Shown in pieces: positions 1 to 8,698 of a stretch of 64,000 bases of DNA. A program made the position numbers and the translations under genes. Origin of the DNA: Rhizobium sp. 9140 (GTDB taxonomy: Bacteria > Pseudomonadota > Alphaproteobacteria > Rhizobiales > Rhizobiaceae); contig NZ_FJUR01000001.1 in assembly GCF_900067135.1 (NCBI RefSeq), positions 3,574,001 to 3,638,000 on the forward strand, in the 5' to 3' direction. The first letter of the stretch is position 1. Each line of letters opens with the position of its first letter. Below the pieces are notes generated by a model that searched no databases, was not told the origin of the DNA, and worked only from the letters and a program-made list of their open reading frames with translations.

Positions 1-465
1 ATCCAGATCTTCCTGCTCTATTACGGCGGCCCCTTCATCGGCCTTGCGCTCGATCCCATTCCCGCCGGGCTCCTCGGCCTGACGATCTACGGCGCCGCTT
101 ATTTCAGCGAGATCTTCCGTGCGGGTTTCGCCGCCATCCCGAAAGGCCATATCGAGGCGGCGGAATGCGTCGGCCTCAGCCAGGGCCAGATCGTACGGCG
201 CATCCTGTTGCCGGAGATGACCATGCTGGTGCTTCCCCCCGCCATCAACATGGCCGTGATCCTGATGAAGGAAACCGCGATCCTCTCCATCATCACCGTT
301 CCGGAGCTGACGCTCACCGTCAGCGCCATCGGCTCCCAGCAATATGCCTTCGTCGAATCGCTCTTCCTGCTCGCCGTGTTCTACTGGGTGCTGGTGGAAG
401 TCACCGACAAGTTCGGCCGCTATGCCGAGCATCGCTTGTCCCGATACAGGTTTTCCCCGACATGA
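1..465 (+). CDS. Polar amino-acid ABC transporter permease, HisM family (5' partial)
   Basis: Frame 1 is open from the first base to a TGA at 463-465, giving 154 residues of a membrane protein whose start is outside the window. The segment AGFAAIPKGHIEAAECVGLS is the cytoplasmic EAA loop by which permeases of this family dock on the ATPase. It is followed by LPPAINMAVILMKETAILSIITVPELT, typical of the last membrane segments of polar amino-acid permeases (HisM/GlnP). The stop overlaps the start of the ATPase gene in an ATGA arrangement, so the two are translationally coupled. The substrate cannot be read from the sequence; the catabolic genes next door suggest an amino-acid-like or N-heterocyclic compound. 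Confidence 0.9.
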   Translation: MQIFLLYYGGPFIGLALDPIPAGLLGLTIYGAAYFSEIFRAGFAAIPKGHIEAAECVGLSQGQIVRRILLPEMTMLVLPPAINMAVILMKETAILSIITVPELTLTVSAIGSQQYAFVESLFLLAVFYWVLVEVTDKFGRYAEHRLSRYRFSPT

Positions 466-1253
466 CCCTTCCCGCCATCGCCGCCCGCAATCTCGTCAAG
501 CGCTACGGCGACACCGCCGTGCTGCACGGCATCGATCTGGACATTCCCCCGGGACAGGTCTCCTGCCTCATCGGCCCCTCGGGCTCGGGCAAGAGCACGC
601 TTCTGCGCTGCATGGCCTTTCTGGAGGAGGCGACGAGCGGCACCATCACGGTGGATGGAGAAGTCCTCGGCTTCTCGGAAAATTCCAACGGCATGCGCGA
701 GCGCATTCCCGCCGCCACGAACCGCGCCATCCGCTCAAAGATCGGCATGGTCTTCCAGCAGTTCAATCTCTGGCCGCACATGACGGCGCTCGGCAATGTC
801 AGCGAAGCCCTGCGCACCGTGCACAAGATGAGCCGGAAGCACGCCGAGGCCAGCGCCATGGAGCAACTGGTGAAGGTGGGGCTCGAGGCCCGCGCCGGGC
901 ATTATCCCTCGCAGCTGTCGGGCGGCCAGCAGCAGCGCGTGGCGATTGCGCGGGCCTTGGCGCTGAAGCCGAAGATCATGCTGTTCGATGAACCCACCTC
1001 CTCGCTCGATCCGGAACTGACCGGCGAGGTGCTGAACGTCATGCGGGATCTGGCGGCAGAGGGCATGACCATGGTGGTCGTCAGCCACGAGATCGGCTTT
1101 GCCGCGACCGTCGGTAGCCGGATAAGCTTTCTCGATCAGGGCCGCCTGCTCTTCTCCGGCCCGCCATCCGAGGTCTTCGGCAAACCGCGCCATCCGCGCC
1201 TGGAGCAATTCCTCGACACCTATCTCGACCGCGGCGCCTCGATGCTGGCCTGA
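462..1253 (+). CDS. Polar amino-acid ABC transporter ATP-binding protein
   Basis: A 263-residue ABC ATPase. It shows Walker A (GPSGSGKST), Q-loop (VFQQFNLWPHMT), the ABC signature (LSGGQQQRVAIARAL), Walker B (IMLFDEPTSSLDPE) and the switch histidine (VVSHE). Length and motif spacing fit the HisP/GlnQ group that energises polar amino-acid import. The frame is open far upstream, but the ATG at 462 is chosen because it overlaps the permease stop by 4 bases and begins directly before the conserved start of the ATPase domain. It would work with the permease just upstream; no binding-protein gene is visible in the window. Confidence 0.93.
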   Translation: MTLPAIAARNLVKRYGDTAVLHGIDLDIPPGQVSCLIGPSGSGKSTLLRCMAFLEEATSGTITVDGEVLGFSENSNGMRERIPAATNRAIRSKIGMVFQQFNLWPHMTALGNVSEALRTVHKMSRKHAEASAMEQLVKVGLEARAGHYPSQLSGGQQQRVAIARALALKPKIMLFDEPTSSLDPELTGEVLNVMRDLAAEGMTMVVVSHEIGFAATVGSRISFLDQGRLLFSGPPSEVFGKPRHPRLEQFLDTYLDRGASMLA

Positions 1254-1272
1254 CCAACAGCCGGGAGCGACC

Positions 1273-2658
1273 TCACGCCACCGGCAGCACCTTGCCCGGA
1301 TTGAACAACCCCTTCGGGTCGAGCGCCTGCTTGATCGCCCGCATCGTCGCCAGCTTCACGGGGTCGGCCGTCGCCAGCAGCGCGTGAATACGCTTCGAGC
1401 CGACGCCGTGCTCGGCGGAAAACGACCCGCCCATCGCGCCGATCCCGTCATACAGCACGCGCTCGACGGCATCGCGACGCCCCTCCGTCATCCAGCTTCC
1501 CGGCCGGTCGAGCACGATGTGCAGATTGCCGTCAGCGACATGGCCGAAGATGAACGGAGAGAGACCGTCAATGGCTTCGAGCGCCGGCGCGATCCGCGCG
1601 AGGTAAGCGCCGAGGCGATCGATCGGCACGGAAATGTCGTAGGAGGGCGCTGCCGGAAAGGCCCGGTACATCAGCGCCGTCTCCTCTCGCAACCGCCAGA
1701 TTTCATGCGCCTGCTGCACCGAGCCCGCAACCACCGCGGTCGTTTCGGGATAGGTCTCGCAGATCGCCTCGTAGAGCCCGGCCAGCATGCCGAGAAGCGC
1801 TTCGTCCGTCTCGCCGCCAAGCCCTATCGCCAGATGCACCGGCGTCGCGTCGCTGGTTTCGCGCCAGCCGAAATGCGACGCCGTGAAGCCGAAATAGCGC
1901 GACCACATCGCCTCGCAGGCCCGCAACTTGCCCGTGGCCCGGGCAAGCCCCATCAGCGCCAATGCGGCTTCCGTCGAGGGCAAGCCGAACAGCGCCGTGG
2001 CGCTGGCCGCCGGCACCGGGTCCAGTTTCACAACCAGCCCGGTGATGATACCGAGCGTTCCCTCCGCCCCGATCAGCAGGTGCTTCAGGTCGTAGCCGGC
2101 GGAGTTTTTCACCACGCGCACCATGTCGCGATAGATGCCGCCATCCGGCAGCACGGCTTCCAGCCCGAGAATGCGATGGCGCGTGACGCCGTTGCGGAAC
2201 GCCATGACGCCGCCGGCATTGGTGGAGGCCATGCCGCCGAGCGTCGCCGATCCGCGCGCCGCAAGGTCGATGCCCGGCTCCAGACCATATGCGGCCGCCG
2301 CCTGCTGCAAGGCCTCGAGGGTGACCCCGGCCTCCACCACGGCCACGCCGCCGACGGGATCGATCTCGAGGATACGGTCGAGATTTTTCAGCGAGATCAC
2401 AACGTCGCCTGCCGCCGAGATGCCGCCGCCGACCAGCCCCGTCCGTCCGCCATGGGTGACGACCGGGATGCCGGCACCGGCGCAGATCCCGACGATCCGG
2501 GAGAGAGAAGCCACATCGCGCGGCGCGATAACGGCCGAGCCGCCGAGATTGTCGGGATGTTCGCCGGGATGGAGCGCGACGATATCGGCACCTGTCCTGA
2601 TGTCCACACCGGGAACGGCCGCGATTATGGCGGCGATGACGGCGTCGATGTCAGGCAT
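1273..2658 (-). CDS. FAD-linked oxidase, GlcD / D-2-hydroxyacid dehydrogenase type
   Basis: A 461-residue flavoenzyme of the VAO/PCMH fold. The N-terminal half carries the FAD-binding signature (VVTHGGRTGLVGGG, then GSATLGGMASTNAGG and GYDLKHLLIGAEGTLGIIT). The C-terminal half has the FAD-oxidase C motifs FGHVADGNLH and FSAEHGVGSKR, followed by a terminal LDPKGLFNPGKVL. Family members oxidise D-lactate, glycolate or other D-2-hydroxyacids. The start MPDIDAV (2658) is preferred over a longer frame because it follows the flavin reductase stop by 10 bases with AGGAC upstream, indicating one operon. The substrate is unknown; involvement in the neighbouring catabolic pathway is inferred from position. 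Confidence 0.88.
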   Translation of the reverse strand: MPDIDAVIAAIIAAVPGVDIRTGADIVALHPGEHPDNLGGSAVIAPRDVASLSRIVGICAGAGIPVVTHGGRTGLVGGGISAAGDVVISLKNLDRILEIDPVGGVAVVEAGVTLEALQQAAAAYGLEPGIDLAARGSATLGGMASTNAGGVMAFRNGVTRHRILGLEAVLPDGGIYRDMVRVVKNSAGYDLKHLLIGAEGTLGIITGLVVKLDPVPAASATALFGLPSTEAALALMGLARATGKLRACEAMWSRYFGFTASHFGWRETSDATPVHLAIGLGGETDEALLGMLAGLYEAICETYPETTAVVAGSVQQAHEIWRLREETALMYRAFPAAPSYDISVPIDRLGAYLARIAPALEAIDGLSPFIFGHVADGNLHIVLDRPGSWMTEGRRDAVERVLYDGIGAMGGSFSAEHGVGSKRIHALLATADPVKLATMRAIKQALDPKGLFNPGKVLPVA

Positions 2659-2668
2659 GCGGGTCGTC

Positions 2669-3196
2669 CTATTCGGGAAGCAGCGTGCGGAAGCCGCCAT
2701 TGAAGTAGAGAAGCGGCGCCACGCCCTGACGGACCTGCACGCTGCGCACGCGGCCGATGAGGATGGCGTGCGTGTGGCGATGCAGCGCCTCGTCGAGACC
2801 GCAGTCGATGACGGTCAGCGCGTCGGCAAGCGCCCACCCGCCGCTGTCGAGTTTCGTCCATTCGGCACCGGCATAGCGCTCGGCGCCCCGCCGTCCGTCC
2901 GCCCCGGCAAAGGCTTTCGCGACACCGTCCTGACCTTCCGCGAGCACGTTGACGCAGAAACGGCCGCTTCGCTCAAGCACCGGCCAGGAGGAGGATGTGC
3001 GGTTGAGACTGACGATGACCGAGGGGACTTCGGCCGAAAGGGAGGTGACAGACGTCGCGGTAAATCCGGTCCGCTCCTCCCCGTCGCCCACCGTGATGAC
3101 GCAGACGGCGCCTGCGAGATGGCGCATGGAGAGTTTGAAATCGGCGGCATCGGGCGCGGCCCCCTCTACGGGCGACGGATAAACGGCAGCAGTCAT
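2669..3196 (-). CDS. Flavin reductase domain protein (DIM6/NTAB family)
   Basis: 175 residues matching the short-chain flavin reductase family that passes reduced FMN to two-component monooxygenases. Visible family features are the start of the fold (MRHLAGAVCVITV), GFTATSVTSLSAEVPSVIVSLNRTSSSWPVL in the flavin pocket and a late HAILIGRV. It lies between the LLM monooxygenase and the FAD-linked oxidase on the same strand, so it is the probable electron donor for the monooxygenase. A strong GC-rich hairpin sits between the monooxygenase stop and this start, which may reduce or modulate read-through. Confidence 0.88.
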   Translation of the reverse strand: MTAAVYPSPVEGAAPDAADFKLSMRHLAGAVCVITVGDGEERTGFTATSVTSLSAEVPSVIVSLNRTSSSWPVLERSGRFCVNVLAEGQDGVAKAFAGADGRRGAERYAGAEWTKLDSGGWALADALTVIDCGLDEALHRHTHAILIGRVRSVQVRQGVAPLLYFNGGFRTLLPE

Positions 3197-3221
3197 GTCT
3201 CGGCACCTCGCATCTGCAACG

Positions 3222-3251
3222 GCCCGGACGACGGTTGCTCGTCCGGGGCCT
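3222..3251 (-). promoter_or_regulatory. GC-rich hairpin in the leader of the flavin reductase gene
   Basis: GGCCCGGACGA (3222-3232) pairs with TCGTCCGGGGCC (3240-3251), with one bulged G and a 7-base loop. It lies 26 to 55 bases before the flavin reductase start and 83 bases after the monooxygenase stop. There is no T tract on the minus strand, so it is more likely an mRNA-stabilising or attenuating element than a full terminator. Confidence 0.5.
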
Positions 3252-3333
3252 CCTGTCTATCCGAATGCACTGAAGATCTTCCTTCTACCAGAATTGGGGC
3301 TACGAAAGACGGGCTGCAATCGTCACTTATGCT

Positions 3334-4710
3334 TTACCGAGCCTGAACGTCTGGCGCGCCCGAACGTTGCCGGGCGGCGGTATAGCGATTGACCGGCAGG
3401 GATATGCCGAGGTTCTCGCGCAGCGTCGCGCCCTCGTATTCCTCCCGGAACAGGCCGCGGCGGCGCAGTTCCGGCAGGACCAGCGCCGTGAAGTCCTCAA
3501 GACTTGCCGGCAGGGTCGGGAACATCAGGATGAAGCCGTCGGCCGCGCGCGTCTCGAACCATTCCTCCATGAAATCCGCGATCTGCACCGGCGTGCCGGT
3601 GATGCCGTTGCCGGTGTGCTTTTCGGCATAGAGGCGGATCAACTCGCCCACCGTATGGCCCTTCTTCACGAAGTCTATCAGTTCTTCGAAGAGCGCCTTG
3701 GAGCCCTTCGGCTGCTCGGGAAGCCGGTCCATCGGAAAAGGCTCGTCCAGCGGTACGCCGCGCAAGTCCGCTTCCAGAAATTCCGAGAGCATCAACCGCC
3801 CGACATCGGGGTGCAGCTTGTCGATGAGGAAATCGACCTTGGCGCGCGCCTCGGCCTCCGTCTCGCCGACATTCAGCACCACGCCGGGCATGATCTTGAG
3901 GTCGTCGGGATTGCGCCCCAGCGCCGGCATGCGTTCCTTGACGTTCGCGTAGAACGCCCGGTTCCGGTCGATATTGGACGCGAGGCTGAAGACGATCTCG
4001 GCGGTGCGCGCGGCAAGGTCCATGCCGGCTTCGGACCCGCCCGCCTGCGCGATCACAGGCCGCCCTTGCGCCGAGGGCGCAATGTTGAGCGGGCCGCGCA
4101 CCTGATAGTGCTTGCCGACATGGCTCAGCATGTGATGCCGGGCCTTGTCGTAGTAGAGCCCGCTATCGCGGTTAAGCAGCAGCGCGTCCTTCTCAAAACT
4201 GTCCCAGAGCCCGAAGACGACGTCCACGAACTCCCGGCACCGCTCGTAGCGCAGTTCATGCGGATCGAGACCGGTACGGTTGAAATTATATCCCGTCTCG
4301 TCGTGATCCGAGGTGACCACGTTCCAGCAGGCGCGCCCGTTCGACAGCTGGTCGATGGAGGCGAAGATGCGGGCGAGGTTGAAGGGCTCGTAATAGCTGG
4401 TCGACGCGGTGGCCACGAGGCCCAGCCGCTCCGTCACCATAGAGAGCGCCGAGAGAAGCGTCAGCGGCTCGAAGCGGTTCATCTTGGTGGGGCTGCGGGC
4501 CAGCGCGTCGGGATCGCCGATGCCGGCTGCCGGCGAATCCGCCATGAACAGGAAGTCGAACTTGGCTGCTTCCGACATCTGCGCCACCTTTTTGAGATGC
4601 GCGATATCGTTTGCGCCGTTCACATCGCTGGCAGGGTGCAGCCAGCTCGCCGGGTGGAACCCGAAGGTGTAGACGAACGTCCCGAGCTTGAGCTTGTCCT
4701 GCCGTGCCAT
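3334..4710 (-). CDS. LLM-class flavin-dependent monooxygenase (NtaA/SnaA/DszA type)
   Basis: 458 residues with the features of the FMNH2-dependent nitrilotriacetate / desulfurisation monooxygenase family: the start KLKLGTFVYTFGFHPASW, FDFLFMADS, RFEPLTLLSALSMVTERLGL, TSYYEPFNLARIFASIDQLSNGRACWNVVTS and late GITGTPVQIADFMEEWFE. These enzymes cleave C-N or C-S bonds with O2 and flavin from a separate reductase, encoded just downstream. The ATG at 4710 is chosen over a longer frame because it has GAAGGGA at proper spacing and starts at the family N-terminus. The exact substrate cannot be told. Confidence 0.92.
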   Translation of the reverse strand: MARQDKLKLGTFVYTFGFHPASWLHPASDVNGANDIAHLKKVAQMSEAAKFDFLFMADSPAAGIGDPDALARSPTKMNRFEPLTLLSALSMVTERLGLVATASTSYYEPFNLARIFASIDQLSNGRACWNVVTSDHDETGYNFNRTGLDPHELRYERCREFVDVVFGLWDSFEKDALLLNRDSGLYYDKARHHMLSHVGKHYQVRGPLNIAPSAQGRPVIAQAGGSEAGMDLAARTAEIVFSLASNIDRNRAFYANVKERMPALGRNPDDLKIMPGVVLNVGETEAEARAKVDFLIDKLHPDVGRLMLSEFLEADLRGVPLDEPFPMDRLPEQPKGSKALFEELIDFVKKGHTVGELIRLYAEKHTGNGITGTPVQIADFMEEWFETRAADGFILMFPTLPASLEDFTALVLPELRRRGLFREEYEGATLRENLGISLPVNRYTAARQRSGAPDVQAR

Positions 4711-4819
4711 CGTATGTCCCTTCGTTATCGACTGCCCGGAGTATGGCGGGAACCGGGCGGCGGACAAGCCCGGCAAATGACGTTCTATGTGAGTTTTTCT
4801 AAACAATCGCGCAAGGTCA

Positions 4820-5738
4820 TTACGGCGCCGACGCCAGTCCCTGCCGCCGCCCGAGCGCCGTCAGCCAGCCATGGAAGGCCTGCCCATGCGGCTTGTCGAG
4901 CGCGGAGCGGTCCCAGGCGAGGAAATAGCTCTCCGGCAGGGGCAGCCGAAGGTCGAAGGGCACGACCAGCGTGCCTGCGGCAAGCTCGTCCGTGATCATC
5001 GACATCTGCGCCAGCACGAAGCCGCGCTTGTTGACCGCGGCATCGATGGCGCTGGATGACAACGTGAACGACAGGCCCGGCCCGCCTTCGACGAAGTCCA
5101 CGCCGGCCGCATGAGCGAAGTCGCGCCAGTGCGGGAAGGTCGAGAAATGCGGCTCCCAGGCGACATGGAGCAGCGGATGGCGCAGGATCTCGGCGGGACC
5201 CACAGGGCCGGCATGCTCCGCGATCAGCGCCGGCGCGCAGGCCGGCACCACCCAGTCTCGAAACAGCGCGGCGTTGTGCGGATGCTGGCTGCCGCGCAGG
5301 CCATAGGTGATGCGAAAATCGACCGCATCGATGCCAAGCCGAGGCTCCGCGTCCTGCCCGAGAATGCGGATCTGCGCATCGGGATGCGCGGCCTGCCAGT
5401 CGAAGATGCGGCGGCCGATCCATTTATTGACCACCGACGACAGCGCAGACAGCGTCAGCCCGCCCGTATTGCGCGCCCGCGCCAGCACGCGTCCCGCCTC
5501 CTCGAACTGCTGGAAGCCCTTGGCGATCTCGCCATGATAGAGGTGACCGAGCGCCGTCATCGCGATGCGCCGGCCGCGCCGCTCGATCAGGCTCGCGCTG
5601 AGATGCGCCTCCAGCTTGCGCAGGTGCTGGCTGACGGCCCCCGGGGGAAACGCCAAGCTCGGCCGCCGCCGCCGTCACGCTGCCGAGCCGACCGACCGCT
5701 TCGAAGGCCTGCAACGCTCTCAGCGCGATAACCGTCAT
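4820..5738 (-). pseudogene. LysR-family transcriptional regulator, frameshifted
   Basis: A start at 5738 gives the LysR winged-helix N-terminus (MTVIALRALQAFEAVGRLGSVTAAAAELGVSPG). The next residues of the family (AVSQHLRKLEAHLSASLIERRGR) continue in a different frame. The switch occurs at CCCCCGGGGG (5638-5647): removing one base restores an uninterrupted regulator of about 305 residues ending at 4820, including the full effector-binding domain. As read, the helix-turn-helix is separated from the rest. It is either a real homopolymer indel that inactivates the gene or a sequencing error. It probably regulated the flanking catabolic genes. Confidence 0.85.
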
Positions 5739-5765
5739 CGGCGATGCCCCAAGGTCCGAACCAAC

Positions 5766-6254
5766 CTATATCGCGCCAACCGGAAGGCTTTGTGCGAGGC
5801 GCACGAGATAGCCATCCGGATCCTGCACCAGCAGCTCGCGCGACGCACAGTCTACCCCGCCGACATTGTAGACGGCGTCTTTCAAACCCCGGAAGAGCGG
5901 CCAGTTCGCCTGCTCCAGCCGTGCCGCGATGGCGGCGATATCGGAGACCGCGATCTGGAAATTGACGCCGCGGCCGAGCGGCGGCTGCAGCGGCGCCGTG
6001 ACCCATGTGCCGTTGATCTGCGACAGCATAACCTGCGCACCCTCGCGCTCCAGATAGGCGAAATTCGCCGCCTTCCGGTCGTAGGCGATGCGAAAGCCCA
6101 AGAGATCACACCAGAAAGCAAGGCTGCGCGCGAGATCGGTCACATCGAGTTCCGGCACGAGCGCGTTGAACCCGCCCGCCGGACGCTCGCCGGCACTGTC
6201 GGCCGCGTTGCGTTCGCTCTGCCCGAGGCGGGGAGGCGTAATGTCGAGGCTCAC
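5766..6254 (-). CDS. VOC / glyoxalase-bleomycin-resistance fold protein
   Basis: 162 residues with the paired beta-alpha-beta-beta-beta arrangement of the vicinal oxygen chelate fold: FNALVPELDVTDLARSLAFWCDLLGFRIAY in the first half and GVNFQIAVSDIAAIAARLEQ plus LLVQDPDGYLVRLAQSL in the second. The start is GTG at 6254, overlapping the TGA of the amidohydrolase gene by 4 bases, so the two are coupled. Members include bleomycin-resistance proteins, dioxygenases and isomerases; no metal-binding triad can be assigned with confidence, and the role in the pathway is unknown. Confidence 0.82.
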   Translation of the reverse strand: MSLDITPPRLGQSERNAADSAGERPAGGFNALVPELDVTDLARSLAFWCDLLGFRIAYDRKAANFAYLEREGAQVMLSQINGTWVTAPLQPPLGRGVNFQIAVSDIAAIAARLEQANWPLFRGLKDAVYNVGGVDCASRELLVQDPDGYLVRLAQSLPVGAI

Positions 6255-7552
6255 GATGCCGACGCCTCGACCGGGGCATATCGCCAGGGCTCAAGCGTGC
6301 CGGGCCTGCCGGCAAGCGACAGCGTTGCGGTGCGCGGCGGCGTCTGCGCGACGATCTTGCCGCGGCGCAGCACCATCAGCCGGTTCGCCCGCATGCGCAC
6401 CGCCTCCGCGGCATCACGCGCTTCGAGAAGAATGAGGTCGGCATGGCAACCCGGCGCGATGCCGTAGCCTTCGAGCCCGAAGGTGCGGGCCGCGTTTTCG
6501 GTGACCGCCCGGAACGAGGCCCTGACCGCCACCGGGCTCGTCATATGCCCCGTATGGACGGCCATGTGGGCGACGTCGAGCATGTCGGCATTGCCGAACG
6601 AATACCACGGGTCCATGCAGCTGTCCTGCCCGTAGGCGACGTTGACGCCGAGCGCCATCAGTTCGGGAACGCGCATCATGCCGCGCCGCTTCGGGTAAGT
6701 GTCGTGCCGCCCTTGCAGCACGATATTGGCCAGCGGATTGGGCACGCAGTGGATCTGCGCCTCCGCGATCAGCGGCAGGAGCTTGGAGACGTAATAATTG
6801 TCCATCGAATGCATGGAGGTCAGGTGCGAGCCGGCCACGCGTCCCTGAAGCCCGAGGCGCTGCGTTTCGTAAGCCAGCGTCTCAATATGGCGCGACATCG
6901 GGTCGTCGGTCTCGTCGCAATGCAGATCGACCAGCAATCCCCGTTTCGCGGCGATCTCGCAAAGCGCGGTGACCGAGCGCCGCCCGTCCTCCATCGTCCT
7001 CTCGAAATGCGGAATGCCGCCGACGACATCCACGCCCATGTCGAGGGCGCGTTCGAGATTGCGGGCCGCCGTCGCCGAGCGGAAATACCCGTCCTGCGGA
7101 AAGGCCACCAGTTGCAGGTCGAGATAATCCCGAACGAGATCCTTCACCTCCAGCAGTGCCTCGACCCCGGTCAGCCGCTCGTCGCAGACGTCGACATGGC
7201 TGCGCACAGCCAGCAGACCTTGCGAAACCGCAAGGTCGCAATAGCGTAACGCCCGCTCGATCACCGCTTCCTTGGTCAGGAGCGGCTTCAGCTCGCCCCA
7301 AAGCTGGATGCCTTCGAGCAGTGTGCCCGACCGGTTGAGCCGGGGCGTGCCGAGCGACAGCGTCGCATCCATATGAAAATGAATGTCGATGAACGGCGCA
7401 CTGACGAGCCGGCCGCCCGCATCAATGATCTCGCCCGCCTCCGCCGTGATGCCGGGTTCCACCGCAACGATCCGCCCCTTAGAGATCGCGATATCGACGC
7501 CCATCCGATCATCGGCAAGGTTGGCATGGCGAATGATGGTGTCGAACGTCAT
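6251..7552 (-). CDS. Amidohydrolase, cytosine deaminase-like
   Basis: 433 residues of the amidohydrolase superfamily. Metal ligands are recognisable: HFHMD after strand 1, VRSHVDV, HCDETDD and GSHLTSMHS, then the late GQDSCMDPWYSFGNADMLDVAHMAVH, which closely follows the layout of bacterial CodA (aspartate after GH/GQ, then DPWYPLGxANM). The family hydrolyses exocyclic amines of pyrimidines and related ring compounds. ACGGAGC lies ahead of the ATG at 7552. With the flavin monooxygenase and VOC protein downstream, a pathway opening an N-heterocycle is a reasonable inference, but the substrate is not proven. Confidence 0.86.
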   Translation of the reverse strand: MTFDTIIRHANLADDRMGVDIAISKGRIVAVEPGITAEAGEIIDAGGRLVSAPFIDIHFHMDATLSLGTPRLNRSGTLLEGIQLWGELKPLLTKEAVIERALRYCDLAVSQGLLAVRSHVDVCDERLTGVEALLEVKDLVRDYLDLQLVAFPQDGYFRSATAARNLERALDMGVDVVGGIPHFERTMEDGRRSVTALCEIAAKRGLLVDLHCDETDDPMSRHIETLAYETQRLGLQGRVAGSHLTSMHSMDNYYVSKLLPLIAEAQIHCVPNPLANIVLQGRHDTYPKRRGMMRVPELMALGVNVAYGQDSCMDPWYSFGNADMLDVAHMAVHTGHMTSPVAVRASFRAVTENAARTFGLEGYGIAPGCHADLILLEARDAAEAVRMRANRLMVLRRGKIVAQTPPRTATLSLAGRPGTLEPWRYAPVEASAS

Positions 7553-7712
7553 AAACGGCTCCGTCGGTCGAAAGGCTCCCGGTCATATTAAACGGTCGCA
7601 CCGCCCCGGCAAGCGCGCAAAGCCGGCAAAGGCGCGCTTTCCCCGAAGTCATCCGTGGCTTACGGAACTTTCGAAGAAAGCGTGAGTTGTGCCGAAAACC
7701 AGGAGAGATGCC

Positions 7713-7895
7713 ATGTCGATACGATTTGCAGCCCTGACAGCCTATATCGCGCTGACCGCAACCTTCATGACCGCAGCCATGCTGTCGCAGCGGGATGCAC
7801 CGGCCGTTTCGATGAGCTCCATGTCGCTTGGAAAGTCCAACCGCGTCTTGCAGGGCTCGCCCGACAGTTTCGTCATGGAACGCTTCGCCGGCTGA
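7713..7895 (+). CDS. Small exported or membrane-anchored protein, unknown
   Basis: A 60-residue protein with a hydrophobic N-terminal segment (FAALTAYIALTATFMTAAML) followed by a short polar serine- and methionine-rich tail. AGGAGAG lies just ahead of the ATG at 7713. A longer GTG start at 7689 is possible. No family recognised; it stands alone between the amidohydrolase gene and the next small gene. Confidence 0.6.
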   Translation: MSIRFAALTAYIALTATFMTAAMLSQRDAPAVSMSSMSLGKSNRVLQGSPDSFVMERFAG

Positions 7896-7978
7896 TTTTG
7901 CTGCACTGCAAAAAGTTAGCGACGACGCACCACGACATCTGGTAGATTGCGAACTGTTGAGAAAATTCGAGGTCGTCA

Positions 7979-8305
7979 ATGTCGGAACTCGCATTCGCAG
8001 CACGTCACCTATCGACAACGCCGGAAGGCCTGAACACGGTCTTTCACTTCCGTGACGAGAACGGCAAGATGCTAGCGCTTCTGCTTGACGGCGAGGTCGG
8101 TCGCGATTTTGTGGACCACTGCCGGATCTATTACGAGCCGGAGCCCGATCCGGTTTCCGCTGAAGAGATGCAGATCGACCTTGCCGTTATCCAACTCTTT
8201 GACATCGATGCCGCTTCTGCGGATGAATCCGACCCGCGGCAGATTGCCGACGCGCTGGATCGGGAACTGCGCATTCTGCTCGCAGCCGGAGACGGCGCCA
8301 ATTAA
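7979..8305 (+). CDS. Hypothetical acidic protein
   Basis: 108 residues, soluble, strongly acidic (YEPEPDPVSAEEMQIDLAV, then ASADESDPRQ), with no signal peptide or membrane segment. The start at 7979 opens directly into the regular part of the protein. No family recognised. It may be co-transcribed with the small exported protein upstream, 83 bases away. Confidence 0.65.
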   Translation: MSELAFAARHLSTTPEGLNTVFHFRDENGKMLALLLDGEVGRDFVDHCRIYYEPEPDPVSAEEMQIDLAVIQLFDIDAASADESDPRQIADALDRELRILLAAGDGAN

Positions 8306-8314
8306 GCTGCATCT

Positions 8315-8488
8315 TTACCAGACAAGGCGAACCAGAGCGTAGGCGCCGATCCACAGTCCAGCGGACAAAGCCAGGGCACCGGCAATCGCCAGGATCCTCA
8401 GTGTCGGCTTCACCGTCCGGCTTTTCTGGCCGGGAGCAGGTCGGAGCCGCTGCATCGGCATGGCATGGCCCTCCATTGTCTCTTGCAT
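8315..8488 (-). CDS. Small single-span membrane protein
   Basis: 57 residues with a basic N-terminal half and one C-terminal transmembrane segment (LRILAIAGALALSAGLWIGAYALVRLVW). The ATG at 8488 is chosen because GGAAAGAGG precedes it at good spacing; the same frame is open from 8554 but has no site there. It is convergent with the hypothetical gene on its left. No family recognised. Confidence 0.6.
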   Translation of the reverse strand: MQETMEGHAMPMQRLRPAPGQKSRTVKPTLRILAIAGALALSAGLWIGAYALVRLVW

Positions 8489-8643
8489 GACAGGCCTCTT
8501 TCCAACGACATTATCTGAAACCCGAACCGCAGGCACGCCGGCGATGCACGTCACATTTCGTCTTGTAGGCCTTTTTCGATGTCAAAATCCTAAAGCAATC
8601 CGTCGCATTTTCAGCAGTTCTTCGAGATATGACCAGAACAGAA

Positions 8644-8675
8644 CAAAAAGCCCGGCTGCAAGGGCAGCCGGGCTT
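8644..8675 (-). terminator. Intrinsic terminator of rpoH
   Basis: A 12-bp perfect stem AAGCCCGGCTGC / GCAGCCGGGCTT with a 4-base loop, followed on the minus strand by TTTTTG. It begins 23 bases after the rpoH stop codon. Confidence 0.92.
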
Positions 8676-8698
8676 GGATATGTCAAAAAAGCGCCGAT

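Noticed and set aside
165-461. Upstream extension of the ABC ATPase gene
   Set aside because: It overlaps the permease in another frame and is arginine- and histidine-rich filler; the ATG at 462 gives the normal family start and an ATGA overlap.
3367-4995. 542-codon plus-strand frame over the monooxygenase gene
   Set aside because: It is antisense to a clear LLM monooxygenase and has the arginine- and histidine-rich content of a high-GC shadow frame.
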